Shown: positions 43,413 to 52,701 of the stretch, piece after piece
How positions within the stretch are numbered: the first letter of the stretch is position 1
How the letters are laid out: each line of letters starts with the position of its first letter
Source of the DNA: Nocardioides thalensis
Lineage (GTDB): Bacteria > Actinomycetota > Actinomycetes > Propionibacteriales > Nocardioidaceae
DNA length: 64,000 nt
Assembly: GCF_013410655.1 (NCBI RefSeq)
Contig: NZ_JACCFP010000001.1
Span: forward strand, 1,612,001-1,676,000
Reading direction: 5' to 3'
Made by a program: the position numbers and the translations under genes
Notes under the pieces: model-generated
What the model was told of the DNA's origin: nothing
What the model saw: only the letters and a program-made list of their open reading frames with translations
The model's database searches: none

Positions 43413-44252
43413 TCAGCGCACGCCGACCTTCTCGACCTGCCGCTTGACGTCCTCGTGCATCTGCAGGCGGACGTTGGCGCGGAGCTCCGTCGCGGACTCC
43501 CGGATCGCGTCCGAGATCAGCTCCTGGACCCGCGGGTCGTCGAGCGCCCCCTCGGCGATCCGGAAGACCGTGTCGGCCACCAGCCGGACGATGTCGTCGT
43601 GGAACGGGACGTACTTGAGCTTCCCGGTGGCCTGGTCCTCCTTGATCAGGTCGAGGATCAGTGCGTCGAGCTCCTTGCGGTTCTCGTCGATCGCGGCGGC
43701 GACGTGGCGGGTGTAGTTGCCCGTCTGGATCACGGCGATGACCTCGTCGAGCACGGCGACGGTGACCGGCCGGCGGATGATGTCGACGATCGTGTCGGCG
43801 AAGCGGGTCACGAAGAACGCGGTCGCCCGGTCCCCGAACGCGCGGTCGGCGGCCCGTGCCAGCCGGACGAGGATGATCACGATCCGGATCAGCCGGAAGC
43901 TCCGGAACGCCGGGTGCGACAGCGGGATCATGCCGAGGATCTCGTACCAGTAGGTGCGCAGGAACCGCGCTCCCATGCGGGACCTGCGCCAGCGGTACAG
44001 GAACTCCACCGCGAAGACCCCGCAGATCACGTAGTCCGCGGTGACCACCTTGTCGGCGGTCTCCGGGTCGACGTCCCAGAACGTGATCCACGTCAGCAGG
44101 ACCACCGAGACGATCGCCAGCAGCAGCATGACCCAGTCGACGAACGTCGTCGGCGGGGCTGCCGGCTTGCCCTCGGCACGACGCGGGCCGCTGCCGACGT
44201 ACGGCGTCTCCGGGCCTGCGTCCGGGGTGGCGCGCTGATCTGTCGGTGCCAT
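43413..44252 (-). CDS. Voltage-sensor-like (S1-S4) membrane protein without a pore
   Basis: The 279-residue protein has four hydrophobic segments: FVDWVMLLLAIVSVVLLTWITF, TADYVICGVFAVEFLYRW, an RTYWYEILGMIPLSHPAF region, and a positively charged FRLIRIVIILVRLARAADRAF resembling an S4 helix. It resembles the Ion_trans voltage-sensing domain, but no pore loop (no TVGYGD-type filter) or S5-S6 pair is present. The C-terminal 130 residues are helical and charged. A regulatory or proton-permeable sensor is inferred. ATG 44252 is preferred over ATG 44276 because TATTGT lies 6 nt upstream. Confidence 0.65.
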   Translation of the reverse strand: MAPTDQRATPDAGPETPYVGSGPRRAEGKPAAPPTTFVDWVMLLLAIVSVVLLTWITFWDVDPETADKVVTADYVICGVFAVEFLYRWRRSRMGARFLRTYWYEILGMIPLSHPAFRSFRLIRIVIILVRLARAADRAFGDRATAFFVTRFADTIVDIIRRPVTVAVLDEVIAVIQTGNYTRHVAAAIDENRKELDALILDLIKEDQATGKLKYVPFHDDIVRLVADTVFRIAEGALDDPRVQELISDAIRESATELRANVRLQMHEDVKRQVEKVGVR

Positions 44253-44257
44253 GACCG

Positions 44258-44264
44258 CACAATA
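44258..44264. promoter_or_regulatory. Shared divergent -10 region of recO and the voltage-sensor-like gene
   Basis: On the plus strand CACAAT (44258-44263) is 6 nt before recO GTG 44270; on the minus strand TATTGT (44259-44264) is 6 nt before ATG 44252. The two hexamers occupy the same 7 bp, so the genes cannot be transcribed simultaneously from one copy. Confidence 0.5.
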
Positions 44265-44269
44265 GGTGG

Positions 44270-45022
44270 GTGCCACTTTTCCGTGACGAGGCGATCGTCC
44301 TCCGCACCCACAAGCTGGGCGAGGCCGACCGCATCATCACGCTGCTGACCCGCCGCCACGGCCGGATCCGCGCGGTGGCGAGAGGCGTGCGCCGCACGAC
44401 GTCGCGCTGGGGGTCCCGGCTCGAGCCGTTCACGCACGTCGACCTGCAGCTCGCCGAGGGGCGCAATCTCGACGTCGTCACCCAGGCCGAGACCAAGGGC
44501 GCCTACGCCGCCGCCATCGGCAACGACTACGACCGCTACACCGCGGGCACCGCGATGCTCGAGACCGCCGAGCGACTCGTCGTCGAGGAGCGCGAGCCCG
44601 CCGTCCAGCAGTATCTGCTGCTGCTGGGCGCGATGCGGGCGATGGCGACGGGGGAGCGGCGCCCGGGCCACGTCCTCGACTCCTACTTCCTGCGCTCGCT
44701 CGCCGTCGCCGGCTACGCCCCGGCGCTGCACTCGTGCGCCCACTGCGGCCGCGAGCCCGGTGAGGGCGGCAGCACCGCCACCGCGCACCGCTGGTTCAAC
44801 CCGTCGATGGGCGGCGTCCTCTGCTCGACCTGCCGGATCCCGGGATCGGCGAGCCCCGCCCCCGAGACGATGTCGATGATGGGCGCGCTGCTCGCCGGCG
44901 ACTGGCCCCTCGTCGAGGCCGCCGACCCGCGCCACCAGCGCGAGGCGAGCGGCCTGGTCGCCGCCTTCGTGCAGTGGCAGCTGGAGCGCGGCCTGCGCTC
45001 GCTCGCCTACGTGGAGCGCTGA
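44270..45022 (+). CDS. recO: DNA repair protein RecO
   Basis: The 250-residue protein has an N-terminal OB fold (DEAIVLRTHKLGEADRIITLLTRRHGRIRAVARGVRR) and a zinc-binding region with CAHCG and CSTC pairs (about residues 155-190). RecO helps load RecA onto SSB-coated single-stranded DNA in the RecFOR pathway. The position upstream of uppS is the normal actinobacterial arrangement, but uppS lies on the opposite strand here. GTG 44270 agrees with the -10 spacing. Confidence 0.94.
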   Translation: MPLFRDEAIVLRTHKLGEADRIITLLTRRHGRIRAVARGVRRTTSRWGSRLEPFTHVDLQLAEGRNLDVVTQAETKGAYAAAIGNDYDRYTAGTAMLETAERLVVEEREPAVQQYLLLLGAMRAMATGERRPGHVLDSYFLRSLAVAGYAPALHSCAHCGREPGEGGSTATAHRWFNPSMGGVLCSTCRIPGSASPAPETMSMMGALLAGDWPLVEAADPRHQREASGLVAAFVQWQLERGLRSLAYVER

Positions 45023-45028
45023 GCCGAG

Positions 45029-45074
45029 GTCGTAGGAGTGAGAGTGACCTCTGGGTCACTCTCACTCCTACGAC
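45029..45074. terminator. Perfect 21-bp hairpin between convergent recO and uppS
   Basis: Two 21-bp arms (45029-45049 and 45054-45074) are exact reverse complements around a 4-base loop TCTG. The left arm starts 6 bases after the recO stop; the right arm overlaps the uppS stop codon (45068-45070). No U-tract follows on either strand. It probably ends transcription in both directions, although a protein-binding role is possible. Confidence 0.7.
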
Positions 45075-45850
45075 CCCGGGTTCGGCATCGCGCCGCCGTA
45101 CCGACGGTCCCGGCGGGCGTAGGTGTCGATCGCCTGCCAGAGGTGGCGGCGGTCCACGTCGGGCCACAGCACGTCGGAGAACACGAGCTCGGCGTACGCC
45201 GCCTGATAGAGCATGAAGTTCGAGAGCCGCTGCTCACCGGACGTGCGCCAGATCAGGTCGGCGTCGGGCAGCTCGGGCACGTAGAGGTAGCGCCCCAGCG
45301 TGCGCTCGTCCACCCGGTTCGGGTTGACCCGGCCGCGGGCGACGTCCTGGGCCAGCGCGCGGGCGGCGTCGCCGAGCTCGGCGCGACCGCCGTAGTTGAC
45401 GCACATCGTCAGCGTGAGGACGTCGTTGTGCTTGGTCATCTCCTCGGCGACCTGGAGCTCCTTGATCACCGACTTCCACAGCCGGGGCGCCCGGCCCGCC
45501 CACCGAACGCGGACGCCGAGCTCGTGCATCTCGTCGCGACGACGGCGGATCACGTCGCGGTTGAAGCCCATCAGGAACTTCACCTCGTCTGGGCTGCGCG
45601 ACCAGTTCTCCGTGGAGAACGCGTAGGCGGAGATCGCCTTCACGCCGATCTCGATCGCGCCCTCGACGACGTCGAACAGCGACGACTCGCCCTGCTCGTG
45701 GCCCTTGGTGCGCGGAAGGCCGCGCTCCTTCGCCCACCGGCCGTTGCCGTCCATCACGATCGCGACGTGCTCGGGCACCAGGTCCGCAGGGATCGACGGC
45801 GGCCGCGTTCCCGAGGGATGGGGCGTCGGTGGTCGGACTGCGCGCTTCAC
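45068..45850 (-). CDS. uppS: Isoprenyl (undecaprenyl/decaprenyl) diphosphate synthase
   Basis: The 260-residue cis-prenyltransferase has IVMDGNGRWAKERG (Asp34 catalytic), FSTENWSRSPDEV, and CVNYGGRAELGDAARALA and RTSGEQRLSNF motifs. It makes the lipid carrier for peptidoglycan and polymer export. GTG 45850 is supported by CACACT (45857-45862) 6 nt upstream. Residues 1-22 form a Pro-rich extension. Its stop codon sits inside the hairpin shared with recO. Confidence 0.93.
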   Translation of the reverse strand: MKRAVRPPTPHPSGTRPPSIPADLVPEHVAIVMDGNGRWAKERGLPRTKGHEQGESSLFDVVEGAIEIGVKAISAYAFSTENWSRSPDEVKFLMGFNRDVIRRRRDEMHELGVRVRWAGRAPRLWKSVIKELQVAEEMTKHNDVLTLTMCVNYGGRAELGDAARALAQDVARGRVNPNRVDERTLGRYLYVPELPDADLIWRTSGEQRLSNFMLYQAAYAELVFSDVLWPDVDRRHLWQAIDTYARRDRRYGGAMPNPGS

Positions 45851-45856
45851 GCGGGC

Positions 45857-45862
45857 AGTGTG
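45857..45862 (-). promoter_or_regulatory. -10-like element CACACT of uppS
   Basis: On the minus strand CACACT is followed by 6 nt and GTG 45850; weak hexamer. The gap to znuB is only 35 bases, so read-through from the zinc operon is also possible. Confidence 0.3.
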
Positions 45863-45885
45863 CCAGTTGGCAGGCTCAGCCCTCG

Positions 45886-46896
45886 TCAGTGCTCGTCGTA
45901 GTGCCCCTCGTGCACGGCGTGCCGGTGGCCGTCGTGCACGTAGTCGACGTGGTCCTCGTGGGGGACGGCGAGGTGGCCGCAGCCGGGGCCGTGGACGTGG
46001 TCGTGCTCCTCGTCGCACCGCTCGGGTGCGACCACACCCTCGGGGAACGGCTCGCGGAGCCGGGCGCGGTGGCGCAGCCAGATCCCGATCGGCCAGGCCA
46101 CGGCGTAGCAGGCGAGGGCGACCAGCACGATCGTCGGGCCGGGCTGGACGTTGACGTCGGCCAACGACGCGGACGCCGCTCCCAGCAGGCCGCCGACGGA
46201 GGCCAGCGTGCCGAGCAGCATCGCGGCCAGGATCGTGGTCCGGAACGAGCGGCTGAACTGCTGCGACGTCGCGACCGGGACGACCATCAGCGCGGAGACA
46301 AGCAGCAGGCCGACGGTGCGCATGGCCACGGTGACCGTCACGGCGGCGAGGACCGCGACGATCACGTTGTAGACGCGCACCCGCAGCCCGGCGACCTGGG
46401 CGAACTCGGTGTCCTGGGCGACGGCGAACAGCTGTGGCGCCAGCCCGAGGCAGAACGCGATCACGACAGCGGCCAGCCCCATCGTGATCAGCACGTCGCC
46501 CTCGGAGATCGTGGTGATCGAGCCAAAGAGGTAGCGCCCCATCGACGACGTCGTCTGCCCGTCGAGACCGCTGATGAAGATGCCCCCGGCGAGGCCGCCG
46601 TAGAACAACAGCGCGAGCGCCACGTCGCCGTTCGTGCGGCCGCGCTCGCGGATGATCTCGATGAGCACGGCGCCCGCGACGGCGATGAGCACCGCTGTCC
46701 ACGTCGGCGACGCCCCCGTGAGCAGCCCGATGGCGACGCCGGTGACGGCGACGTGGCCGATGCCGTCGCCCATCAGAGCGAGCCGGCGCTGCACCAGGTA
46801 GGTCCCGATCGCCGGGGCGGCGAGGCCGGTGACCAGCGCCGCGATGATCGCGCGCTGCATGAACGGCCTCTCCAACAGCTCGATGAGCTCGTTCAC
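45886..46896 (-). CDS. znuB: Metal ABC transporter permease ZnuB-like with His-rich tail
   Basis: The 336-residue protein is a multi-helix permease of the ABC-3 family: LVTGLAAPAIGTYLVQRRLALMGDGIGHVAVTGVAIG, then LVSALMVVPVATSQQF and others. The last 55 residues are very rich in His, Asp and Glu (DEEHDHVHGPGCGH and HDGHRHAVHEGHYDEH), likely a cytoplasmic zinc-buffering tail. It overlaps the ATPase gene by 4 bases. In related actinobacteria a zur gene normally sits here next to uppS, but none is seen. Confidence 0.9.
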   Translation of the reverse strand: MNELIELLERPFMQRAIIAALVTGLAAPAIGTYLVQRRLALMGDGIGHVAVTGVAIGLLTGASPTWTAVLIAVAGAVLIEIIRERGRTNGDVALALLFYGGLAGGIFISGLDGQTTSSMGRYLFGSITTISEGDVLITMGLAAVVIAFCLGLAPQLFAVAQDTEFAQVAGLRVRVYNVIVAVLAAVTVTVAMRTVGLLLVSALMVVPVATSQQFSRSFRTTILAAMLLGTLASVGGLLGAASASLADVNVQPGPTIVLVALACYAVAWPIGIWLRHRARLREPFPEGVVAPERCDEEHDHVHGPGCGHLAVPHEDHVDYVHDGHRHAVHEGHYDEH

Positions 46897-47699
46897 GGGC
46901 GATCACCCCGAGGGGTGTCGACCGGCGACTGCATCGGCGGCACGTGGTCGGTCGTCATCGTCCTTCCGTGGTGGTGGTGATGGGTGTGCGGCTCACCGAA
47001 CCACGGCTGGTGCACCTCGTGGTCGAGGAGCGGCGCGCCGTCGTAGGCCACCCTGCCGTCGCGCAGCACCACGGCCCGGTCGACCAGGCCGGCGAGCGGC
47101 CCGAGCTCGTGGGCGACCAGGACCACGGTCGCACCGCGCTCCTTGAGGGCGCCGAGGGTCTCGGCGAGGGCCTGCTGGCTGGGAAGGTCCACGCCGGCGG
47201 TGGGCTCGTCGAGGAAGAACAGCTCGGGCTCGCCGGCGAGGGCGCGGGCGATCAGCACCCGTTGCTGCTGGCCGCCGGAGAGGGTGCTGACGGCGTCCCT
47301 CCGGCGGTCGGTGAGGCCGACCACCTCGAGCGCCTCGGCGACCGCGGCGCGGTCGGCACGTCCGAGCGGGCGCAGGAGGCGCCGTCGGGTGAGGCGCCCG
47401 GCCGCCACCACCTCACCGACCGAGGCGGGTACGCCGGACGCGGCCGTCGCGCGCTGGGGCACGAAGCCGATGCGGTGCCAGTCGCCGAAGTCGCCGAGCG
47501 GGGTGCCGAACAGCCGCACCTCGCCGTCGGTGACCGGACGCAGCCCGACGAGGGACCGGACCAGCGTCGACTTCCCGGACCCGTTCGCGCCCATGAGCGC
47601 GACGAATTCGCCGGTCGCCACCGTGAGGTCGACCTGACGCAGCACAGGACGGCCGCCGATGGCGACCGTCCCGTTGCTAATGCTGACTGCTACTGACAC
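46893..47699 (-). CDS. znuC: Metal ABC transporter ATP-binding protein ZnuC-like
   Basis: The 268-residue protein has Walker A MGANGSGKSTLV, signature LSGGQQQRVLIARALAGEPELFFLDEPTAGVD and an H-loop VLVAHELGPL. It powers zinc (or manganese) uptake with the permease and binding protein around it. The C-terminus has HTHHHHHG, another metal-binding stretch. The overlap with the permease (ATGA) and with the binding-protein stop (47690-47699) shows a tight operon. Confidence 0.93.
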   Translation of the reverse strand: MSVAVSISNGTVAIGGRPVLRQVDLTVATGEFVALMGANGSGKSTLVRSLVGLRPVTDGEVRLFGTPLGDFGDWHRIGFVPQRATAASGVPASVGEVVAAGRLTRRRLLRPLGRADRAAVAEALEVVGLTDRRRDAVSTLSGGQQQRVLIARALAGEPELFFLDEPTAGVDLPSQQALAETLGALKERGATVVLVAHELGPLAGLVDRAVVLRDGRVAYDGAPLLDHEVHQPWFGEPHTHHHHHGRTMTTDHVPPMQSPVDTPRGDRP

Positions 47700-48712
47700 G
47701 CGTTCGCCGTCCGGATGGCCTCGAGGTTGGACTCCATCAGGGAAAGGTAGTCCTCCTCCGCGGTGGCGTCGGTGAGACCCTCCACCGGGTCGAGCACGGC
47801 CTCGGTCAGGTCGAGGTCGGCGGCGAGGCCCTCGCCGAGGGCCGGCTCGAGCGGCTCGCTGAACACCGTCGTGATGCCCTCCGTCCGGATCAGGTCCTCG
47901 AGCTCCCCGAGGACGGCCGCAGTCGGCTCGGCATCGGGCGAGAGGCCGACGATCGGGGCGATGTGGAGGTCGTACTTCTCCAAGTACCCGAAGGCGTCGT
48001 GCGACACCACGATCGTGTCACGCTCGCAGTCGGCGAGGCCAGTGGTGAACGCGGCGTCGAGATCCTCGAGGTCGGCGCGCAGGGCGGCGGCGTTCGCCTC
48101 GTAGTCGTCGGCGTGCTCGGAGTCGAGGTCGGCGAGCTCAGCGGCCACGGCGTCGGCGAGGTCGGCCACGCGCAGCGGGTCCTGCCAGAAGTGCGGGTCG
48201 ACGTCGCCGTGGTCGTGGCCGTCCTCCTCGGCGTGCTCGTCCTCGGCGTGCTCGTCCTCGGTGTGCTCGTCCTCGGCGTGCTCGTCCTCGGCGTGCTCGT
48301 CCTCGGTGTGCTCCTCCTCGCCGTGCTCCTCGTGCTCCTCGGCCGTCTCCTCGACGGCCATCAGGTCGACGACGGAGGCGGCGTCCAGCGCCACCCCTTC
48401 GGCGTTCTGCTCGACGGCGTCGTCGACGGCCGGCTGGAAGCCCTCCTCGTAGACCACGAGGTCGGCCTCGCTGATCTCGGCGGTCTCGCTGATCGAGAGC
48501 TCCAGGTCGTGCGGCTCCGTCCCCGGCTGGGTGAGCTGGACGACGTCGGCGTGCTCGCCGGCGACCCGCTCGGCCACGAACTGGAGCGGGTAGAAGGCGG
48601 CGGCGACGGTGAGCTCCCCGTCGTCCGTGGCGCTCTCGTCGCTGAAGGCGGAGCACCCCGAGGCGACGAGGGCGAGAGCGGGGAGTGCGAGGACGGCACG
48701 AGAGAAGCGCAT
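47690..48712 (-). CDS. znuA: Zinc ABC transporter substrate-binding lipoprotein ZnuA-like
   Basis: The 340-residue protein has a lipobox (LVASGC, Cys20) and a ZnuA/SBP_bac_9 fold with AAFYPLQFVAERVAGEHADVVQL, GTEPHDLELS, WQDPLRVADLADAV, and SHDAFGYLEKYDL. A long His/Asp/Glu loop (about residues 115-165), with tandem copies of the five-residue unit EDEHA, is a zinc-gathering loop typical of ZnuA. ATG 48712 leaves the Zur box at the promoter; longer starts would lie inside the box. Confidence 0.92.
   Translation of the reverse strand: MRFSRAVLALPALALVASGCSAFSDESATDDGELTVAAAFYPLQFVAERVAGEHADVVQLTQPGTEPHDLELSISETAEISEADLVVYEEGFQPAVDDAVEQNAEGVALDAASVVDLMAVEETAEEHEEHGEEEHTEDEHAEDEHAEDEHTEDEHAEDEHAEEDGHDHGDVDPHFWQDPLRVADLADAVAAELADLDSEHADDYEANAAALRADLEDLDAAFTTGLADCERDTIVVSHDAFGYLEKYDLHIAPIVGLSPDAEPTAAVLGELEDLIRTEGITTVFSEPLEPALGEGLAADLDLTEAVLDPVEGLTDATAEEDYLSLMESNLEAIRTANACQ
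48229..48330 (-). repeat. 15-bp tandem repeats coding the His/Asp/Glu loop of ZnuA
   Basis: Six to seven imperfect copies of a 15-bp unit (GTGCTCGTCCTCGGC-like on the plus strand) encode repeated EDEHA/EDEHT pentapeptides. The period is a multiple of 3, so copy number can change without frameshift. Confidence 0.8.
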
Positions 48713-48727
48713 GAGAATCATTCTCAT
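48711..48727. promoter_or_regulatory. Zur-type box upstream of znuA
   Basis: ATGAGAATCATTCTCAT is a 17-bp palindrome with only the centre base unpaired, matching actinobacterial Zur boxes (TGAAAATCATTTTCA-like). It abuts and overlaps the znuA ATG, so zinc-bound Zur should repress the operon. Confidence 0.8.
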
Positions 48728-48759
48728 TCGGGATCGGCCACCGGTCAAATCGGTGTCAG

Positions 48760-48765
48760 TAGGCT
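48760..48765 (+). promoter_or_regulatory. -10 element TAGGCT of a leaderless promoter (ABM gene)
   Basis: TAGGCT is followed by 6 nt and GTG 48772. It is 33 bases from the Zur box, so zinc could influence this gene too. Confidence 0.45.
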
Positions 48766-48771
48766 GCGGCC

Positions 48772-49095
48772 GTGCTCGTCGTCAACCGCTTCCGCGCGCC
48801 CTCCGACACCGCCGCCGCCGGTGCGCTGCGCGACGACCTCGCGGCGGCGCACGCGCTGCTCGCGAGCAAGCCGGGGTACGTCGAGGGCCACGTCGGCCGC
48901 AACCTCGACGAACCCGACCTGTGGGTGCTCAGCACCCGCTGGGAGAGTGTGGGCGCCTACCGCAGGGCGCTGTCGGCGTACGACGTGAAGCTGGCCGCGG
49001 TGCCGACGCTGAGCCGCGCGATCGACGAGCCGAGCGCCTACGAGCTGGTGGAGCCGAACTCGGTTCTGAACGTCGCGGAGCCTCGCGTAACCTGA
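48772..49095 (+). CDS. Antibiotic biosynthesis monooxygenase (ABM)-domain protein
   Basis: The 107-residue protein is a small ferredoxin-like ABM-domain protein: [10 protein letters not shown] at the N-terminus, [35 protein letters not shown] in the middle. The fold occurs in monooxygenases, heme-degrading enzymes and stress proteins; the specific role cannot be read. It lies 88 bases before glyS and may be co-transcribed, although its spacing is loose. Confidence 0.8.
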   Translation: MLVVNRFRAPSDTAAAGALRDDLAAAHALLASKPGYVEGHVGRNLDEPDLWVLSTRWESVGAYRRALSAYDVKLAAVPTLSRAIDEPSAYELVEPNSVLNVAEPRVT

Positions 49096-49183
49096 GCGGC
49101 GCCTCTCCGGCAGCCAGCCAGGGGTTCTCGAGACGGTCGCTGGGCGACCTCCTCGACCACCGATCGCAGCAAAGGAAGTCTCC

Positions 49184-50584
<1,401 letters not shown>

Positions 50585-50613
50585 AGCCGCATCTGACTGC
50601 AACAATGGGTCGC

Positions 50614-51363
50614 ATGAGGACGACCACCCTGGCGCGACGCTGCGCGACCCTCCTCGCCGCACCGGTGCTCGCGGCGAGCCTCGTCGCGTGCGGCGGGTCG
50701 GAGGAGGAGCCGGGCGACGACGCGAGCGCGTCGTCGGACGCGTCGGGGTCTGCCGGTCCGTCGGAGGCGGTCGACCCGACGGCGTCGGCCTACCTCTCGG
50801 TCGGGCCCGGCGTGGAGCTCACCGAGCCCGGCACGACCCTGCGCTTCGGCCAGCCCGCCGTGATCGCTTGGCAGCCCAAGCAGGACCGCACCGCGGCGCT
50901 GCGGGTCACCGTCGACCGCGTCGACCGCACCTCGTTCAAGGAGTCCTTCCAGGGCTGGATCATCACCGACGAGATGGAGGGGCAGACCCCGCTCTTCGTG
51001 CGGCTCTCGGTGGCCAACCGCGGCGAGGTCAACGTCGGCGGCGAGCCGGTGCCGATCGCGGTGATCGACGACAAGGGCGTGCGCGTCCAGCCGACGACCG
51101 CCGCCGAGAAGGAGTTCGTGCCGTGCCCGGGCGGGGCGCTGCCGAAGAAGTTCGGCCCGGGGGCGAAGGCCGACCTCTGCCTGCTGTACCTGCTCGCCCC
51201 CGGTGCCAGCTTCGACTCCGTCGGCTTCCTGCCCGTCGACAGCGACGCGCAGCCGGTCGGCGAGGCGATCACCTGGGAGGGCCGGTTGACGCCGATCGAC
51301 GACGGCAAGGGCGGCAAGGGCGACGACAAGGGCCGCAACGACGCAGGCGGCGGCCGGGGCTGA
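50614..51363 (+). CDS. Lipoprotein of unknown function
   Basis: The 249-residue protein has a lipobox (LAASLVACGGSEEE, Cys about residue 25), then a Ser/Asp/Ala-rich linker and a beta-rich domain with TLRFGQPAVIAWQP and TPLFVRLSVANRGEVNVGG, resembling DUF4352/Telomeric-type Ig-like lipoproteins. The C-terminus is rich in Gly, Lys and Asp. ATG 50605 is also in frame; ATG 50614 is kept because the signal peptide is normal in length. The last A of the stop is shared with the ATG of dus (TGATG at 51361-51365). Confidence 0.7.
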   Translation: MRTTTLARRCATLLAAPVLAASLVACGGSEEEPGDDASASSDASGSAGPSEAVDPTASAYLSVGPGVELTEPGTTLRFGQPAVIAWQPKQDRTAALRVTVDRVDRTSFKESFQGWIITDEMEGQTPLFVRLSVANRGEVNVGGEPVPIAVIDDKGVRVQPTTAAEKEFVPCPGGALPKKFGPGAKADLCLLYLLAPGASFDSVGFLPVDSDAQPVGEAITWEGRLTPIDDGKGGKGDDKGRNDAGGGRG

Positions 51364-52493
51364 TGACGGCTGCGCTCGAGCTCGGCGGGCTGCGCGTCGA
51401 CCCGCCGGTGGTCCTCGCGCCGATGGCGGGCATCACCAACGCCGCCTACCGGCGGCTGTGCGCCGAGTACGGCGCCGGGCTCTACGTCTGCGAGATGATC
51501 ACGAGTCGCGGGCTGGTCGAGGGTGACGAGACCACCAAGCGGATGCTGGTCTTCGACGAGCTCGAGAGCGTGCGCAGCGTGCAGCTCTACGGCACCGACC
51601 CGACCTACATGGCCAAGGCCGCGCAGATCCTGTGCGCCGAGTACGACGTGGCGCACATCGACCTCAACTTCGGCTGCCCGGTGCCCAAGGTCACCCGGAA
51701 GGGCGGCGGGGGCGCGCTGCCCTGGAAGCGGGGCCTGCTGGCGCGGATCCTCGAGGCCACGGTCGCGGCCGCGGCGGCGTACGACGTGCCGGTGACGATG
51801 AAGACCCGCAAGGGGCTCGACGACGACCACCTGACCTACCTCGACGCCGGCCGGATCGCGCAGGAGGCGGGGTGCGCCGCGATCGCGCTGCACGGTCGCA
51901 CGGTCGCCCAGGCCTACTCCGGCGAGGCCGACTGGGACGCGATCGCCGCCCTGGTCGAGCACGTCGACATCCCGGTGCTCGGCAACGGCGACATCTGGGA
52001 GGCCGCGGACGCCGTACGCATGGTCGAGGAGACCGGCGCTGCCGGCGTCGTCGTCGGCCGCGGCTGCCTCGGCCGGCCGTGGCTCTTCCGCGACCTCGCC
52101 GCCGCGTTCAGCGGCACTGCGGAGACCACCCTGCCGACGCTGGGCGAGGTGACCGCGATGATGCGCCGCCACGCCGAGCTGCTGTCGGAGCACATGGGGG
52201 AGGAGCGGGGCTGCAAGGAGTTCCGCAAGCACGTCACCTGGTACCTCAAGGGCTTCCGGGCGGGCGGGGAGCTGCGGCGCTCGCTCGGCCTCGTCGACTC
52301 CCTCGCCTCGCTCGACCGGCTGCTCGCCGAGCTCGACCCCGACGAGCCGTTCCCGGTCGGAGAGCTCGGCTCGCCGCGCGGCCGGCAGGGCGCCCCGCGC
52401 AGCCGTGTCGTGCTCCCGGAGGGGTGGCTCGACGACGCCGACGGCAGCGACTGCGTGCTCCGCGAGGACGCCAACGAGACCACCGGTGGCTGA
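51363..52493 (+). CDS. dusB: tRNA-dihydrouridine synthase (DusB type)
   Basis: The 376-residue flavoprotein has VLAPMAGITNAAYRRLCAEYGAGLYVCEMI, the catalytic Cys in LNFGCPVPKV, GRTVAQAYSGEADW and GNGDIW, and a C-terminal Dus-specific helical domain. It reduces uridines in tRNA to dihydrouridine using FMN and NADPH. ATG 51363 overlaps the stop of the lipoprotein gene. Upstream residues in frame belong to the lipoprotein shadow. Confidence 0.93.
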   Translation: MTAALELGGLRVDPPVVLAPMAGITNAAYRRLCAEYGAGLYVCEMITSRGLVEGDETTKRMLVFDELESVRSVQLYGTDPTYMAKAAQILCAEYDVAHIDLNFGCPVPKVTRKGGGGALPWKRGLLARILEATVAAAAAYDVPVTMKTRKGLDDDHLTYLDAGRIAQEAGCAAIALHGRTVAQAYSGEADWDAIAALVEHVDIPVLGNGDIWEAADAVRMVEETGAAGVVVGRGCLGRPWLFRDLAAAFSGTAETTLPTLGEVTAMMRRHAELLSEHMGEERGCKEFRKHVTWYLKGFRAGGELRRSLGLVDSLASLDRLLAELDPDEPFPVGELGSPRGRQGAPRSRVVLPEGWLDDADGSDCVLREDANETTGG

Positions 52494-52701
52494 CCCCGGC
52501 CGCTGCCGGCTGAGGCCCACGTCACACCGCCGGGTGACCGGGAACACTGCCGTAACACCGGGTCACGATTAGAGCTGTGGATAGGGGTGTGCTTCACTCG
52601 ATGGCCGTGTCGAGGACCGCTACGTTGATCCGAGCGTTCTGACGGCACGAGACAGATCTGGCCAGACCGGCCGGCTACCTACCGATGGGGGACCACCAAC
52701 A
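52494..52701 (+). promoter_or_regulatory. 5' leader of the SH3-protein gene, possible fragment of a c-di-AMP-type riboswitch
   Basis: This 208-base gap precedes a secreted cell-wall-type protein. It contains CTACGTTGATCC (about 52620) and GGGGGACC (52687-52694), two short strings reminiscent of the 5' half of ydaO (c-di-AMP) riboswitches, which often control such genes in actinobacteria. The 3' half of the aptamer is not visible before the ATG, and GGGGGACC could simply be the ribosome site. Low confidence. Confidence 0.25.

Noticed and set aside
48229..48330. CRISPR-like or IS repeat in znuA
   Set aside because: The 15-bp repeats are coding and give the His/Asp/Glu zinc loop.
49096..49183. 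T-box riboswitch before glyS
   Set aside because: The 88-base gap is too short and shows no T-box sequence or specifier stem.
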